Below, piece by piece: positions 46,714 through 55,919 of a stretch of DNA of 64,000 bases. Below the pieces are notes generated by a model. It made no database searches. It was not told the DNA's origin and saw nothing but the letters and a program-made list of their open reading frames with translations. This DNA is from Methanolobus mangrovi (GTDB lineage Archaea > Halobacteriota > Methanosarcinia > Methanosarcinales > Methanosarcinaceae), in the NCBI RefSeq assembly GCF_031312535.1, contig NZ_CP133594.1:1753934-1817933 (forward strand). The letters run 5' to 3'. A program made the position numbers and the translations under genes. The stretch's first letter is position 1, and the number at the start of each line of letters is the position of its first letter.

Positions 46714-47000
46714 ACCTTTCTCACAAGGTTTTCTCCTTTTGAGATGCCTGCGCCACAGAGAACCTGTACTACCGGATTAATTCAATTTACTGCTTCAACT
46801 GAGCCTGTGACGACCCAGAATCCGCTTTTGATACAAGGATGCCGGAGCCGATAAACCCAGGTGGCTCAACTGCAACATAATCAGGGCCTAATGATGCTGA
46901 TGCTGAGATTGCAACGTTGTTGGTACAGACTATGGTCTTTGGGGCTGCATCTCTTGCAATTGTGATGGATGCATCGATGTTTGCAAGTGTAAGGCGGCAT
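46714..47000 (-). pseudogene. Truncated tpiA pseudogene
   Basis: Reads as a decayed, internally deleted copy of the 3' half of tpiA (47523-48191, same strand). It begins with the equivalent of the tpiA end (ACCTT-CTCACAAGG), skips about 90 bp, then follows the gene from TTTTGAGAT to AAGGCGGCAT (tpiA 47641-47901) with scattered substitutions and small indels that break the frame. The rest of the 540-bp interval between tyrA and 47189 shows no other gene. Confidence 0.85.
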
Positions 47001-47188
47001 AATCTCAGTGAATAAAAGAGATACGTGTAAAGGTTTAAGAGAAAATGAAAGGATCAGTGTGATCTAGCTAAATCAGCTGTAAGCTTAGAATATGAGATCA
47101 TTTCGGATGATCGGTTCTGACTCTGTGAATATAATACTTCCATGGCAGTTCTTACATAAGTTTCACGGACAAACATTATCATTCACCT

Positions 47189-47503
47189 GTGCCTACATCA
47201 AATAGTGATAATGTGAAAGGTCCATCCCCAACACCCCAACAATACCTACGGTTTTTTAAGATCGGAATTTTCTTTACCGCTGTTTTTGGAATGTACCTGG
47301 GAATCCAGGGCCTCTATCTTATGATAGTGGAAAGGAACTTCATATCGGGCATTCCACTCTTCATTGCCGCACTCCTGATAGCACCACCGCCTATCGGCAT
47401 AGCCAGGATGATGAAAGAGCAATTCAATATCGACCTTTCAATAACTGTCAGAGTGATAACTGCAACCATGATGCTATTGATTGCATGGCTGAGCCTGCCT
47501 TGA
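47189..47503 (+). CDS. Small membrane protein, unknown
   Basis: 104 aa with three hydrophobic segments (FKIGIFFTAVFGMYLGIQG, GIPLFIAALLIAPPPIGI, VITATMMLLIAWLSL). The start is GTG: either 47189, or 47213 (which has GTGAT upstream and gives a 96-aa protein). No family recognised. It lies in the gap between the tpiA relic and the intact tpiA gene, convergent with the latter. Confidence 0.5.
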   Translation: MPTSNSDNVKGPSPTPQQYLRFFKIGIFFTAVFGMYLGIQGLYLMIVERNFISGIPLFIAALLIAPPPIGIARMMKEQFNIDLSITVRVITATMMLLIAWLSLP

Positions 47504-47522
47504 AAAAAGTAAGAGAAAGTGA

Positions 47523-48191
47523 TCAGACCTTGCTCACAAGGTCTTCCAGTGCAGCCTTAGGGTCTGCTGCTTTTACTATACCCGATGCCAGCAGAACTCC
47601 AACTGAACCAAGTTCAAGAGCTGCTGCAAGATCCTCACCTTTTGAGATACCTGCACCGCAGAGAACCTGCACTGCCGGGTTGATCCTCTTAACTGCCTCA
47701 ACTGAACCTGTGACTACCCCTGGGTCTGCTTTTGATACAGGGATGCCGGAACCTATAAGCTCTGGCGGTTCTACTGCCACATAATCAGGACCAAGGGCTG
47801 CTGCTGCTGCTGAGGTTGCAACGTTGTTGGTGCAAACTATAGTCTTAAGGGCTGCATCTCTTGCAGTTGTGATGGATGCATCGATGTTTGCAAGTGTAAG
47901 GCGGCATTCGGAGTGGTTGATAAGAGTTCCAACTGCACCTGCATCCTTGATGGACTGGACGAATGCATGTCCTGTAAAACTGCCTGCTCCTACCGGGTCA
48001 AGACTCTGTGCGTAGACCGGAAGGTCAACCTGTGATGCAACACGGTAGATGTCACAGAACTGTGGTGCAACACCTATCTCAATTCCGCATTCATCTGCAA
48101 CTTCCTTACATGCCTGTGCAACCTTTACGGCGCCTTCGCCTGTACCCTCAAGGTATGTCTTGAGGTTCAGGACAATTAGTGTAGAACTCAA
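47523..48191 (-). CDS. tpiA: Triosephosphate isomerase (archaeal type)
   Basis: Interconverts dihydroxyacetone phosphate and glyceraldehyde 3-phosphate in gluconeogenesis. 222 aa, the short archaeal form. LINHSECR carries the catalytic His, YVAVEPPELIGSG the catalytic Glu and loop, VLCGAGISKGED the phosphate loop. Start is TTG at 48191 (GGAG nine bases upstream) giving MSSTLIVLNLKTYLEG; the ORF extension to 48350 is spurious. fae-hps lies 160 bp upstream on the same strand. Confidence 0.94.
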   Translation of the reverse strand: MSSTLIVLNLKTYLEGTGEGAVKVAQACKEVADECGIEIGVAPQFCDIYRVASQVDLPVYAQSLDPVGAGSFTGHAFVQSIKDAGAVGTLINHSECRLTLANIDASITTARDAALKTIVCTNNVATSAAAAALGPDYVAVEPPELIGSGIPVSKADPGVVTGSVEAVKRINPAVQVLCGAGISKGEDLAAALELGSVGVLLASGIVKAADPKAALEDLVSKV

Positions 48192-48352
48192 ATTAAATCT
48201 CTCCAATATGAATATCAGTATACGTATCAAGTACGCAGCATTATAGATGTAACTCCAACTATAAATATAAGAGTGGAAAGAAGGGCGAAAGGAACGTAAA
48301 AACAGAATTAAAAGACCAAAAAAGAAGATAAGGGTGTGGAAATTCCACACGC

Positions 48353-49531
48353 TTAGAAGTCAGTCATTACTCTGAACTGGTCGATCTCAGGGTTGTTAAG
48401 ACCTTCAATGAATTTCTCTGCGACCTGCCTTACATCCTTTGCGTTGGTGATAGCTCTTCCAACTACAAGGATATCAGCGCCTGCTGAAAGTGCGTCTGGC
48501 ATTGTGTCGATACGTACTCCACCAGCCACTGCCACCAGGATCTTTGGTGAGAGTGCCTTGATGCCATCGATGCTGCCCCATGCGTGTGCAGTGCCCTCGA
48601 TGTCAATACCACGGTGCAGTTCAACTACATCAGGCAGTACATCAAGTTCCTTGAGTACAGCTACAGGATCATCACAGTTGAGTGTGTCCATGACAGCATA
48701 GATACCGGTCTTGTGTGCTTCCTCGATTGCCTTGTTAAGGGTTGCTATTGGTGCCAGTGCTGAGACCACGATTGCATCTGCTGTTGCATCTGCAACCATA
48801 CGAGCCTCGAGGTTTCCTGTGTCGAGAGTCTTGAGGTCAGCAACTATGAATGCATCCGGACGAACTTCCCTGAGTTTGCCGATAACATCTGTACCATAGC
48901 GTTTGATAAGAGGTGTGCCTGCTTCGAGGATAACGTGGTCGCTCTTTGGTATCTGTCTGACGATGTCCAGAATTACAGGAAGGTTAGGGTTGTCAAGTGC
49001 AACCTGCAGGTATGGTGGGTTCCAGAGCCTGGATACCTTGAATCCCATGATAGCATGGCCCATTCTGTCCTTCTCCTTAAGTACTGTGTCAAGGTCAGGG
49101 AAGCCATCTACTGCACGTTTTACTGCCAATTTTGTAGCTCCGTAGTTGTATCTGTATATCCTGTTGTAATCCTTTGCTTCAGGGTGAATGAAAACACTTG
49201 CCACAACAACAATATCATCGAGGTCAAGGTCACCGAATGCCCCTTCTTCAAGAGCATCTGCAACAGCCTTTGCAACAGCAGCCTGTGCAGGACCGAATAT
49301 CTGTGAAGCCTGTTCCATATTCTTTACTGTTACCTTTGGCACGATAAGTGTTGCAGGTTTTGTAGGAAGGTTTGGACGGATAACTGAGAGCAGAGGGGTG
49401 TGACCTGCTGACAACTGTGTTAAACCATTTGCGAATGCCTGACCTACAGGACCGTCTTTGTTTCCGATCATAAGGTCAACGTGTGCGAGTTCTGGTGCCT
49501 CGCCAATTAATGCTTCTCCGATTAGTAACAT
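48353..49531 (-). CDS. fae-hps: Bifunctional formaldehyde-activating enzyme / 3-hexulose-6-phosphate synthase
   Basis: 392-aa fusion. The Fae domain (about 1-165) condenses formaldehyde with tetrahydromethanopterin: [20 protein letters not shown] holds the family's catalytic His. The Hps domain (about 166-392) has [33 protein letters not shown] and [13 protein letters not shown]. In methanogens this protein runs in the direction ribulose phosphate to formaldehyde, feeding ribose phosphate synthesis. ATG 49531 follows GTGAGA. The leader carries an element also found before the PAS kinase at 52.4 kb. Confidence 0.95.
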   Translation of the reverse strand: MLLIGEALIGEAPELAHVDLMIGNKDGPVGQAFANGLTQLSAGHTPLLSVIRPNLPTKPATLIVPKVTVKNMEQASQIFGPAQAAVAKAVADALEEGAFGDLDLDDIVVVASVFIHPEAKDYNRIYRYNYGATKLAVKRAVDGFPDLDTVLKEKDRMGHAIMGFKVSRLWNPPYLQVALDNPNLPVILDIVRQIPKSDHVILEAGTPLIKRYGTDVIGKLREVRPDAFIVADLKTLDTGNLEARMVADATADAIVVSALAPIATLNKAIEEAHKTGIYAVMDTLNCDDPVAVLKELDVLPDVVELHRGIDIEGTAHAWGSIDGIKALSPKILVAVAGGVRIDTMPDALSAGADILVVGRAITNAKDVRQVAEKFIEGLNNPEIDQFRVMTDF

Positions 49532-49844
49532 GATTCTCACTCTTATATGCTGAAGTAAATACTAGTTCATTTATTAGTTAATTAATGCTAATGCAAGTAT
49601 GAAATTTATCAGTTCTCGTGCAAAACCAGCACTTTTTATATTAGAGTTGCGGCATATAACACAAGATTTGTGCTTTATATATTATATATCAATAAATAGT
49701 TTGTTGAAGCTATCATCCTTATTTTATCCCAATTTTGAAGAATGTAGAGCATTTTAAGCCACAGCATACATTAAACAGGAGAAAATACACTTCTACAAAA
49801 AATAAGCCGGTTTTTTAAAATATATCCTTGCATATAACTATTGA
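49532..49844. other. Divergent intergenic region between fae-hps and the DUF2157 gene
   Basis: No gene. For fae-hps (minus strand) a TATA-like stretch TATAATATATAAAG lies at about 49675-49690, leaving a leader of roughly 120 nt that contains the shared element at 49578-49612. For the plus-strand gene, TTTTTTAAAATATATC at about 49811-49826 is a TATA candidate very close to the ATG at 49845. Confidence 0.45.
49578..49612 (-). promoter_or_regulatory. Leader element shared with the PAS kinase gene, copy A
   Basis: On the minus strand this reads (5'-3') GATAAATTTC, a short spacer, then TTGCATTAGCATTAATTAA. The same string with one difference occurs at 54753-54790. Both lie 45-95 nt before a start codon, downstream of a TATA candidate, so they would be in the mRNA leader. 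Confidence 0.4.
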
Positions 49845-51128
49845 ATGATGCAAGAAGGAGAACAAAGAGCATGGCTTCAGAGAGAAGCCATGGAATGGGA
49901 AAATGAGGGCATAATCAATGACGAACAGTTAAATGCAATATTGTCGAGATACGATATGCCGACAAATTCTCGTGATGAAACTACAACCAAAAAGGACGGA
50001 ACATCACAGAGCATCCAGGTAATGTCGATACTTGGTGCCTTACTTGTCGGAGTAGGAGCAATCCTCTTTGTTGCCGCTAACTGGAAAGAACTGCCTACTT
50101 TTGCAAAACTGCTACTCCTGTTCGGTACGACATATTCCACATATTTTGCAGGGTGGAATTTAAAATACAGGAAGGGCACTCACCCTAAACTCGGAGAAGC
50201 CTTGCTTTTTCTTGCCTCGCTGCTGATAGGCGCAACAATATTCCTGAATGCACAGATATTCAATGTCAATGCAGATGCACACTGGCTTTTACTCGTATGG
50301 TTAATAGCAATACTGCCCTACGGATATGCATTCAATTCAAGCGGCATCCTTGTCCTGAAAATATTAGTATTTGCACTGTGGACTGTGTTTTATGTGGGAC
50401 AGAATTCGGAACTTTTTGTGGGTTCTTTTGGCATCTTCATGTTCTACCTGTTGTTAGGCATTAACCTGTACGGACTTGGGCAGATCCACCTGAAATTTGA
50501 AAGCTTTTCACACTTCAGGGAATTGTATCAGGGATCAGGGCTGTTCTTCATTCTTATATCGTATTTTTACTTCTCACTGGAAACACCATTCAGGCACACA
50601 TTAACGCGTATAGAACCCCTGACAGGAATGCTTCAGGCACTTTTTATCCTGTTCATGCTGATTTCGGTTATAATGATAGTGCAAAGTGCCCTGTTATGCA
50701 AAAAGCATGAGAATAGCAAATACGAGCTTATTGAGCTCATACTTGCATTTGCAGGCCTGTTTGCCATCTGGATGCTGACCATATTCAAAGATTCACTCGC
50801 AGTCTCGCATGTACAGGATTACGGACTGAACCAGCTGGAACCCGGCACAGCCACATTGCTATTCATTCTCTTTAATCTCATGTTCTTCATCCTCACCATA
50901 GGTAGCATACTCATTGGATACTACAGATCGATATTGTCATTTGTCAATATAGGAATGGGTTTTTTCATGATCGGAGTATTGCACCTGTATTTTACTACAT
51001 TATACAGGTCTTTACCCAGGTCCCTTGCATTCATTGTTGGCGGAATCATCCTCCTGTTGTTTGGATGGTACATGGAGAAAAAAAGGCGCTCCATAATAAA
51101 TGATATAAAAGAAGGAGAACACGCATGA
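49845..51128 (+). CDS. DUF2157 membrane protein
   Basis: 427 aa: an N-terminal helical cytosolic segment (REAMEWENEGIINDEQLNAI) characteristic of DUF2157, then about ten to twelve hydrophobic segments (the first, IQVMSILGALLVGVGAILFV, is the family's signature). Function is unknown. It overlaps the GDYXXLXY gene (ATGA); the two families are habitually neighbours, so a shared membrane function is expected. Confidence 0.85.
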   Translation: MMQEGEQRAWLQREAMEWENEGIINDEQLNAILSRYDMPTNSRDETTTKKDGTSQSIQVMSILGALLVGVGAILFVAANWKELPTFAKLLLLFGTTYSTYFAGWNLKYRKGTHPKLGEALLFLASLLIGATIFLNAQIFNVNADAHWLLLVWLIAILPYGYAFNSSGILVLKILVFALWTVFYVGQNSELFVGSFGIFMFYLLLGINLYGLGQIHLKFESFSHFRELYQGSGLFFILISYFYFSLETPFRHTLTRIEPLTGMLQALFILFMLISVIMIVQSALLCKKHENSKYELIELILAFAGLFAIWMLTIFKDSLAVSHVQDYGLNQLEPGTATLLFILFNLMFFILTIGSILIGYYRSILSFVNIGMGFFMIGVLHLYFTTLYRSLPRSLAFIVGGIILLLFGWYMEKKRRSIINDIKEGEHA

Positions 51129-51646
51129 AGCAAAAACAATTCCTTTTGCTGATGGCATACTCACTGATAGTCATCTCACTGATATTCCTGCCCAAATATG
51201 TTACATTGAACCAGGGGAAAGAAATTGTACTGAAAACCGAGCCTGTTGACCCGAGAGATGTATTCAGAGGAGATTATGTGATCCTCAATTATGAAATATC
51301 AAGCGTGAACCTTAATGAAACACCCTATGACTATGAGTTCATGGATGGGGAATCCATATATGCAGTACTCTCTGAGAAAACGACATACTGGGGCATAGAT
51401 TCAATAAGCCACGCAAAACCTGCCATTGGAGACAAAGATGTCTGCATGAAAGGAACAGTTACCCGAAATACAGGTGATGCCATAATGATCGAATGGGGCA
51501 TTGAGAGTTATTTCGTACCTGAAGGAGAAGGATGGCAGATTCAGGAACAAATGGATAATATTTCCGTGATAGTTTCAGTTGATACAGATTGTTCTGCCGT
51601 TGTCAAACAGCTTTTGCTTAATGGCGAACCAGTTGAGTTCGAATGA
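51125..51646 (+). CDS. GDYXXLXY family protein
   Basis: 173 aa with one N-terminal transmembrane anchor (LLLMAYSLIVISLIFLP) and an extracytoplasmic domain containing the name motif in DVFRGDYVILNYEIS near residue 50. The rest is beta-rich. ATG 51125 sits in the stop of the DUF2157 gene. The pair is likely a membrane complex; its role is not known. Confidence 0.85.
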   Translation: MKQKQFLLLMAYSLIVISLIFLPKYVTLNQGKEIVLKTEPVDPRDVFRGDYVILNYEISSVNLNETPYDYEFMDGESIYAVLSEKTTYWGIDSISHAKPAIGDKDVCMKGTVTRNTGDAIMIEWGIESYFVPEGEGWQIQEQMDNISVIVSVDTDCSAVVKQLLLNGEPVEFE

Positions 51647-51690
51647 GCTCCGTTAATGAAAAAACGTTTCACGCTATAATTCAAAAGGTT

Positions 51691-52302
51691 TCAGATTATC
51701 TTCGGACAGATATCATCCATGATACACTCATCACACTTTGGACCAACTGGACGGCATATATTCTGCCCGAACAGGACCATAAGCCCGTTGATATCCTTCC
51801 AGTCCTCCTTAGAGACCACTTTTTCGAGCTCTTTTTCCGTCTCATCAGGGTCTGAGGTTTCAACAAGACCCATGCGGTTGGATATCCGGTGTACATGAGT
51901 ATCCACTGCAATGACATCCTGCTCAAATCCATATCCAAGTACGCAGTTAGCCGTCTTCCTGCCAACACCCGGCAGTTTGAGAAGCTCATCCATACTGTCA
52001 GGGACAATTCCATTATAGTCCTGAAGGATAATGCGTGAAATGTCAATGATACGCTGGGCTTTTACCCTGTAGAAACCTACATTCCTTATCAGTTCCTGTA
52101 TCTCATCCACGTCAGCCTCTGCCATTTTCTGAACCGTTCCGAATACACTGAAAAGCTTCTGCGTTGTCGGGATAGTCACTTCGTCGCGGGTTCGCTGGGA
52201 CAGGACAGTGGATATCAAAAGATAGAAAGGATCACGGTTAATGTGAAAGTAACCATTCGGATACAATTCCCTGAGGCGTGAGACTACATCTTCGACATAC
52301 AT
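51691..52302 (-). CDS. nth: Endonuclease III
   Basis: DNA glycosylase/AP lyase for oxidised pyrimidines, 203 aa. Helix-hairpin-helix LKLPGVGRKTANCVLG with the catalytic Lys, DTHVHRISNRMGL with the catalytic Asp, and the C-terminal 4Fe-4S loop CRPVGPKCDECIMDDICP. The start is ATG 52302. It converges on the GDYXXLXY gene. Confidence 0.96.
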   Translation of the reverse strand: MYVEDVVSRLRELYPNGYFHINRDPFYLLISTVLSQRTRDEVTIPTTQKLFSVFGTVQKMAEADVDEIQELIRNVGFYRVKAQRIIDISRIILQDYNGIVPDSMDELLKLPGVGRKTANCVLGYGFEQDVIAVDTHVHRISNRMGLVETSDPDETEKELEKVVSKEDWKDINGLMVLFGQNICRPVGPKCDECIMDDICPKII

Positions 52303-52381
52303 CAAATGAGGTAGAAACCCCGGAATATAAAATACTTTGTTAACAAGGAGTTATAGTTGGAGAAAATAAGTATTGTGCACG

Positions 52382-54697
52382 TTATTCGTTTGCATCCTGA
52401 TTCTTGCATTTCAGATAGGAAGGGAAATGAACATGAACAGTTGTTCCGGCACTTTCATCACTTTCAATCCATATCTTCCCACCATGTATCTCTGCTATTG
52501 TCTTACTGACGTATAGGCCCAATCCGCTTCCGCCATACTTCCTTGACATGGAACCATCTATCTGATAAAAACGTTTGAAAATATTGGATAATTCATGTTT
52601 TGGAATACCTATTCCGAAATCTTTGACCACAATGTGAACATCACCATCATCCTCAAAAGCACGAATCAGAACCTTTGAACCGTCTGGACTGAATTTTATG
52701 GCATTGTCAATTATGGACCTGAAAAGATAAGGCATGTATTCAACATCCCCTTTGATCAGAGGAAGATTCTCTTCAAAATCAAGGAGAAGTATTAGCTCCT
52801 TATCCTGGGACCTGAATGAGAAATATTCCACTACTTTCTTTAAGCTGTCCTCTATCCTGATAGGGTCCATCCTATAGTGAACCTTACCTGATTTGACAAT
52901 ACTCATGTATATCAGAGAGTCCAGCAGGAAACTTAAGTGGTCATACTTAGTAAGAACCGTCTTCATGGCATTTTTCTGTTTTGTGTTAAGTGGCCCCATC
53001 ACTTCATCATGGACAAGTTCACTGTAACCCTTTATCGAAATAAGAGGAGTTTTTAATTCATGAGTCAGGTTAGAGAGGAATTCATCCTTCATCCTGTCAA
53101 GAATTTTGAGCTCCTCATTCTTTCTTGACAGTTCAGCAGTATAGGAACTAATCTTCTCTTCAGCCTTTTTACGCTCAGAAATATCACGGGTCACACCCAG
53201 GAAAAACTGGAAATTACCGTCATCATCATAAACAGGATTGGCAATGGCTTCGGTCCATATAAGGCGGCCATCCTTATGGTATTGTTCTATCTCAAAAGAC
53301 TCTGAGTAGTTAACCTCGCCAGCTTTCAAATTATCATAGAATCTGCTAACAGCATTAGCTATTGTAGCCTGATGTTCAGGCGGGAATATCTCATCAAATG
53401 TCTGGTTAGCAACTTCTTCAGACGTATATCCCCTTAATTTAAAAACAGATGGGCTTGTATACGTGAATTTGCCTTCAGGACTCAGGGTCCATATAACATC
53501 GTTGGCATTTTCTGCAAGGAGACGGAACTTTTGTTCACTTTCCTTTAAGACCTTCTCTGCATACTTACGTTCACTTATATCTCTTACATTACATAGAAGG
53601 GCACTAATATTATTGTATTTGATTACCCTTACACCCATTTCTACAGGGATTGAGCCACCATCTTTTTTCAGACATGCAAGCTCAAATCTGCTAAATTTAG
53701 TTTCCATAATATCTGCAACTCTTTCGTAACAGACCCCATGGAATTCAGGAGCTACAAGATCATCCCTTGAGATGGACAGCAATTCATCCAGATTATATCC
53801 GAGCATTTCACATGCAACTGAATTTGCATCGATCACATTGCAATCAAAATCAAAGATTATAATTGCATCTGCAGCGTTTTCAAAAAGAACCCTGAATTTC
53901 TCTTCGGATGCTTTGATCTTCATAGAAGCAAATCGTTCCTCAGTCACATCTGAACCGGAACTAAGTATGCCGGAGAGTTCACCATTTAAGTCCCTCAAGT
54001 AAGAATTATTCCAGTGGATAATCTTTTTTTCACCACTTTTTGTGACAATTCCGTTTTCAAAAACCTTTACTCCAGCAAGATTCCCAGCCATCACATTTCT
54101 GAAAACCGAGGATACACCATCCCGGTCCTCAGGAGGGACAAACGATTCTACCCAATTTTTGCCAATCAATTCTGACTCTTCATATCCTAGCAACTGGCAG
54201 CATTTCTTATTTGCAAGTTTTACCGACCCATCCGCATCAAAAGCAACAATTATACACCCTGCAATATCAAGATAATTCTGTGCCCTATCTCTTTCGGAGG
54301 TCAGTTCATCATATAACTGTTTGTTCTTTAACAGAGTACGTACCCGGGTAAGAACCTCAACCCTGTCAATCGGTTTGACAAGGAATTCATCTGCACCCGC
54401 CTCAATTCCCTCGATCCGATCATCCTTTGATGAAAGAGCGGTTATCATAATTACCGGAATAAAATGTGTTGATTCAGATGCTTTGATCCTGCGACACACT
54501 TCATAGCCATTCATGTCCGGCATCATTATATCAAGCATCACAAGGTCGATCTTTTCAGAACTTATGATATCAAGAGCTTCTGCACCACCATAAGCTGGTC
54601 GGACAACATAGTCTTTTGAAAGGAAAGCCTCTAGAAGCTTTACGTTGAGAGGGTCATCATCAACGACCAATAGAGTATATTCGGGTTTTTTGTCCAT
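52382..54697 (-). CDS. Hybrid response regulator - triple PAS - histidine kinase
   Basis: 771 aa. REC domain about 5-120 (phospho-acceptor Asp in LVMLDIMMPDMNG; switch Lys in LVKPIDRVE), three PAS domains (about 140-255, 265-385, 390-510, two ended by DISERK motifs), HisKA with the phospho-acceptor His in LSNLTHELKTPLISIKG, and HATPase with the F and G boxes (FGIGIPKHELSNIFKRF, GGSGLGLYVSKTIAE). No transmembrane segments, so a soluble sensor. A REC domain placed at the N-terminus is common in methanogen kinases. Its leader has an element shared with fae-hps. Confidence 0.92.
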   Translation of the reverse strand: MDKKPEYTLLVVDDDPLNVKLLEAFLSKDYVVRPAYGGAEALDIISSEKIDLVMLDIMMPDMNGYEVCRRIKASESTHFIPVIMITALSSKDDRIEGIEAGADEFLVKPIDRVEVLTRVRTLLKNKQLYDELTSERDRAQNYLDIAGCIIVAFDADGSVKLANKKCCQLLGYEESELIGKNWVESFVPPEDRDGVSSVFRNVMAGNLAGVKVFENGIVTKSGEKKIIHWNNSYLRDLNGELSGILSSGSDVTEERFASMKIKASEEKFRVLFENAADAIIIFDFDCNVIDANSVACEMLGYNLDELLSISRDDLVAPEFHGVCYERVADIMETKFSRFELACLKKDGGSIPVEMGVRVIKYNNISALLCNVRDISERKYAEKVLKESEQKFRLLAENANDVIWTLSPEGKFTYTSPSVFKLRGYTSEEVANQTFDEIFPPEHQATIANAVSRFYDNLKAGEVNYSESFEIEQYHKDGRLIWTEAIANPVYDDDGNFQFFLGVTRDISERKKAEEKISSYTAELSRKNEELKILDRMKDEFLSNLTHELKTPLISIKGYSELVHDEVMGPLNTKQKNAMKTVLTKYDHLSFLLDSLIYMSIVKSGKVHYRMDPIRIEDSLKKVVEYFSFRSQDKELILLLDFEENLPLIKGDVEYMPYLFRSIIDNAIKFSPDGSKVLIRAFEDDGDVHIVVKDFGIGIPKHELSNIFKRFYQIDGSMSRKYGGSGLGLYVSKTIAEIHGGKIWIESDESAGTTVHVHFPSYLKCKNQDANE

Positions 54698-54752
54698 GAT
54701 ATTATAAACCTTGAATAGATAATGGCGAATTATAAGCTAGGATAATAGCCAT

Positions 54753-54790
54753 TTAATTAGTGCTAATGCAACAATAGGAAATTTATCCAG
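54753..54790 (-). promoter_or_regulatory. Leader element shared with fae-hps, copy B
   Basis: Minus-strand GATAAATTTC, spacer of about 6 nt, then TTGCATTAGCACTAATTAA, matching copy A at 49578-49612 with one change in the 19-nt core. It lies about 56 nt before the kinase start codon, downstream of a TATA candidate (TTTATATATTAATAG, about 54826-54840). Confidence 0.4.
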
Positions 54791-54895
54791 TATGAGCAAT
54801 TATTGCAGACTAACCATATCCCACTATTAATATATAAAATTCATGAGCTGGTTTTTAGGATTGTAGAAAATAAAATTAAAATTTAAGGTATAAAA

Positions 54896-55363
54896 ATGAT
54901 AGATTTTCTGTTAGGGTTAATAGAAGAACATGCATTTCTTGGGCTGTTCATAACGAGCTTTCTCGCTTCGACAATCCTGCCCCTTGGTTCAGAAGTATTT
55001 GTGGTATTACTTATCAGTAAAGGTTTTGATACCTTTACCATTATAATGGTGGCATCAATAGGTAACTACCTGGGAGCATGTACCACGTATTATATAGGAC
55101 TGATAGGACGCAGGGATATAATAGAACGATTCTTTTCAATTTCCAGAGAACAACTTGAAAAAACAGATAAACTATTTGCAAAATACGGTGTCTTTCTCCT
55201 GCTTTTAACGTGGATGCCAATTATAGGAGATGCTATTGCAGCTATGGGAGGAATCCTTAAGCTTGATTTTAAAGTATTTTCATTTTATGTGTTCATAGGA
55301 AAAATGGCAAGATATACAGTACTATCCTACATTACAGTGGGCGCACTGGCTGGCATCCAGTAA
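54896..55363 (+). CDS. VTT/DedA-type (YqaA-like) membrane protein
   Basis: 155 aa with about four hydrophobic segments. FLASTILPLGSEVFVVLLIS, NYLGACTTYYIGLIGRR and the conserved P-x2-G-x3-A motif in WMPIIGDAIAAMGGI match the small VTT-domain family (YqaA-like). Family members act in membrane lipid transport or homeostasis in other organisms; unknown here. ATG 54896, isolated on the plus strand between two kinases. Confidence 0.82.
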   Translation: MIDFLLGLIEEHAFLGLFITSFLASTILPLGSEVFVVLLISKGFDTFTIIMVASIGNYLGACTTYYIGLIGRRDIIERFFSISREQLEKTDKLFAKYGVFLLLLTWMPIIGDAIAAMGGILKLDFKVFSFYVFIGKMARYTVLSYITVGALAGIQ

Positions 55364-55482
55364 AATGCTATTTTTGTGGTCATATTGCTCAAGATTTGAA
55401 CAAATGAGACATAACTATATATAGCCCGCTTTAATATAATTAGAGATATATTATGATAGTAAACCTTTTAAATGGGGTAAAA

Positions 55483-55683
55483 ATGGCACAATTTGATCTT
55501 GATGAAAAATCAATGAAGAAGAATTCTTTGCTCATACCTGTTGCAATGATTCTTGGAACCCTGCTTGCAATCATCGCATATACTTATCTACAACCCACTA
55601 CAGCGTTGATCACCATATTCTCAGGCACTATTATTGTAGCCCTTATCACTTACGCCCTCCTTAAAAAAAAGAGCGAACAGTGA
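55483..55683 (+). CDS. Small membrane protein, unknown
   Basis: 66 aa from ATG 55483 (preceded by GGGGT) or 76 aa from ATG 55453. A charged N-terminus (MAQFDLDEKSMKKN) is followed by two hydrophobic helices (LIPVAMILGTLLAIIAY, LITIFSGTIIVALITYALL) and a lysine-rich end. No family recognised. tRNA-Val follows. Confidence 0.5.
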   Translation: MAQFDLDEKSMKKNSLLIPVAMILGTLLAIIAYTYLQPTTALITIFSGTIIVALITYALLKKKSEQ

Positions 55684-55737
55684 ATTAAAGAATCAACGAC
55701 AGATTTATACATAGGAAGACGTATTTTCCATTGATCT

Positions 55738-55811
55738 GGGCTCGTGGTCTAGCTGGTCATGACGTTGCCTTCACACGGCAGAGGTCGGGTGTTCGAATCT
55801 CCCCGGGCCCA
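55738..55811 (+). tRNA. tRNA-Val (CAC anticodon)
   Basis: 74-nt tRNA. Acceptor stem GGGCTCG/CGGGCCC (one G-T pair), anticodon loop TTCACAC giving CAC (Val, reads GTG), T arm GGGTGTTCGAATCTCC. Discriminator A; CCA not encoded. Confidence 0.93.
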
Positions 55812-55919
55812 TCATACTTATTTTTGAATTCTGGAAGTTCAGAGAACTATATTATACGGTTCTATGAAACTGAAAACATACCCAATTCTAACGCTAATAT
55901 CCATGATCAGATATCTGTT

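Noticed and set aside
47523..48350. Long N-terminal extension of tpiA
   Set aside because: The first 53 codons are low-complexity and unlike the family; a TTG at 48191 with GGAG upstream gives the normal protein.
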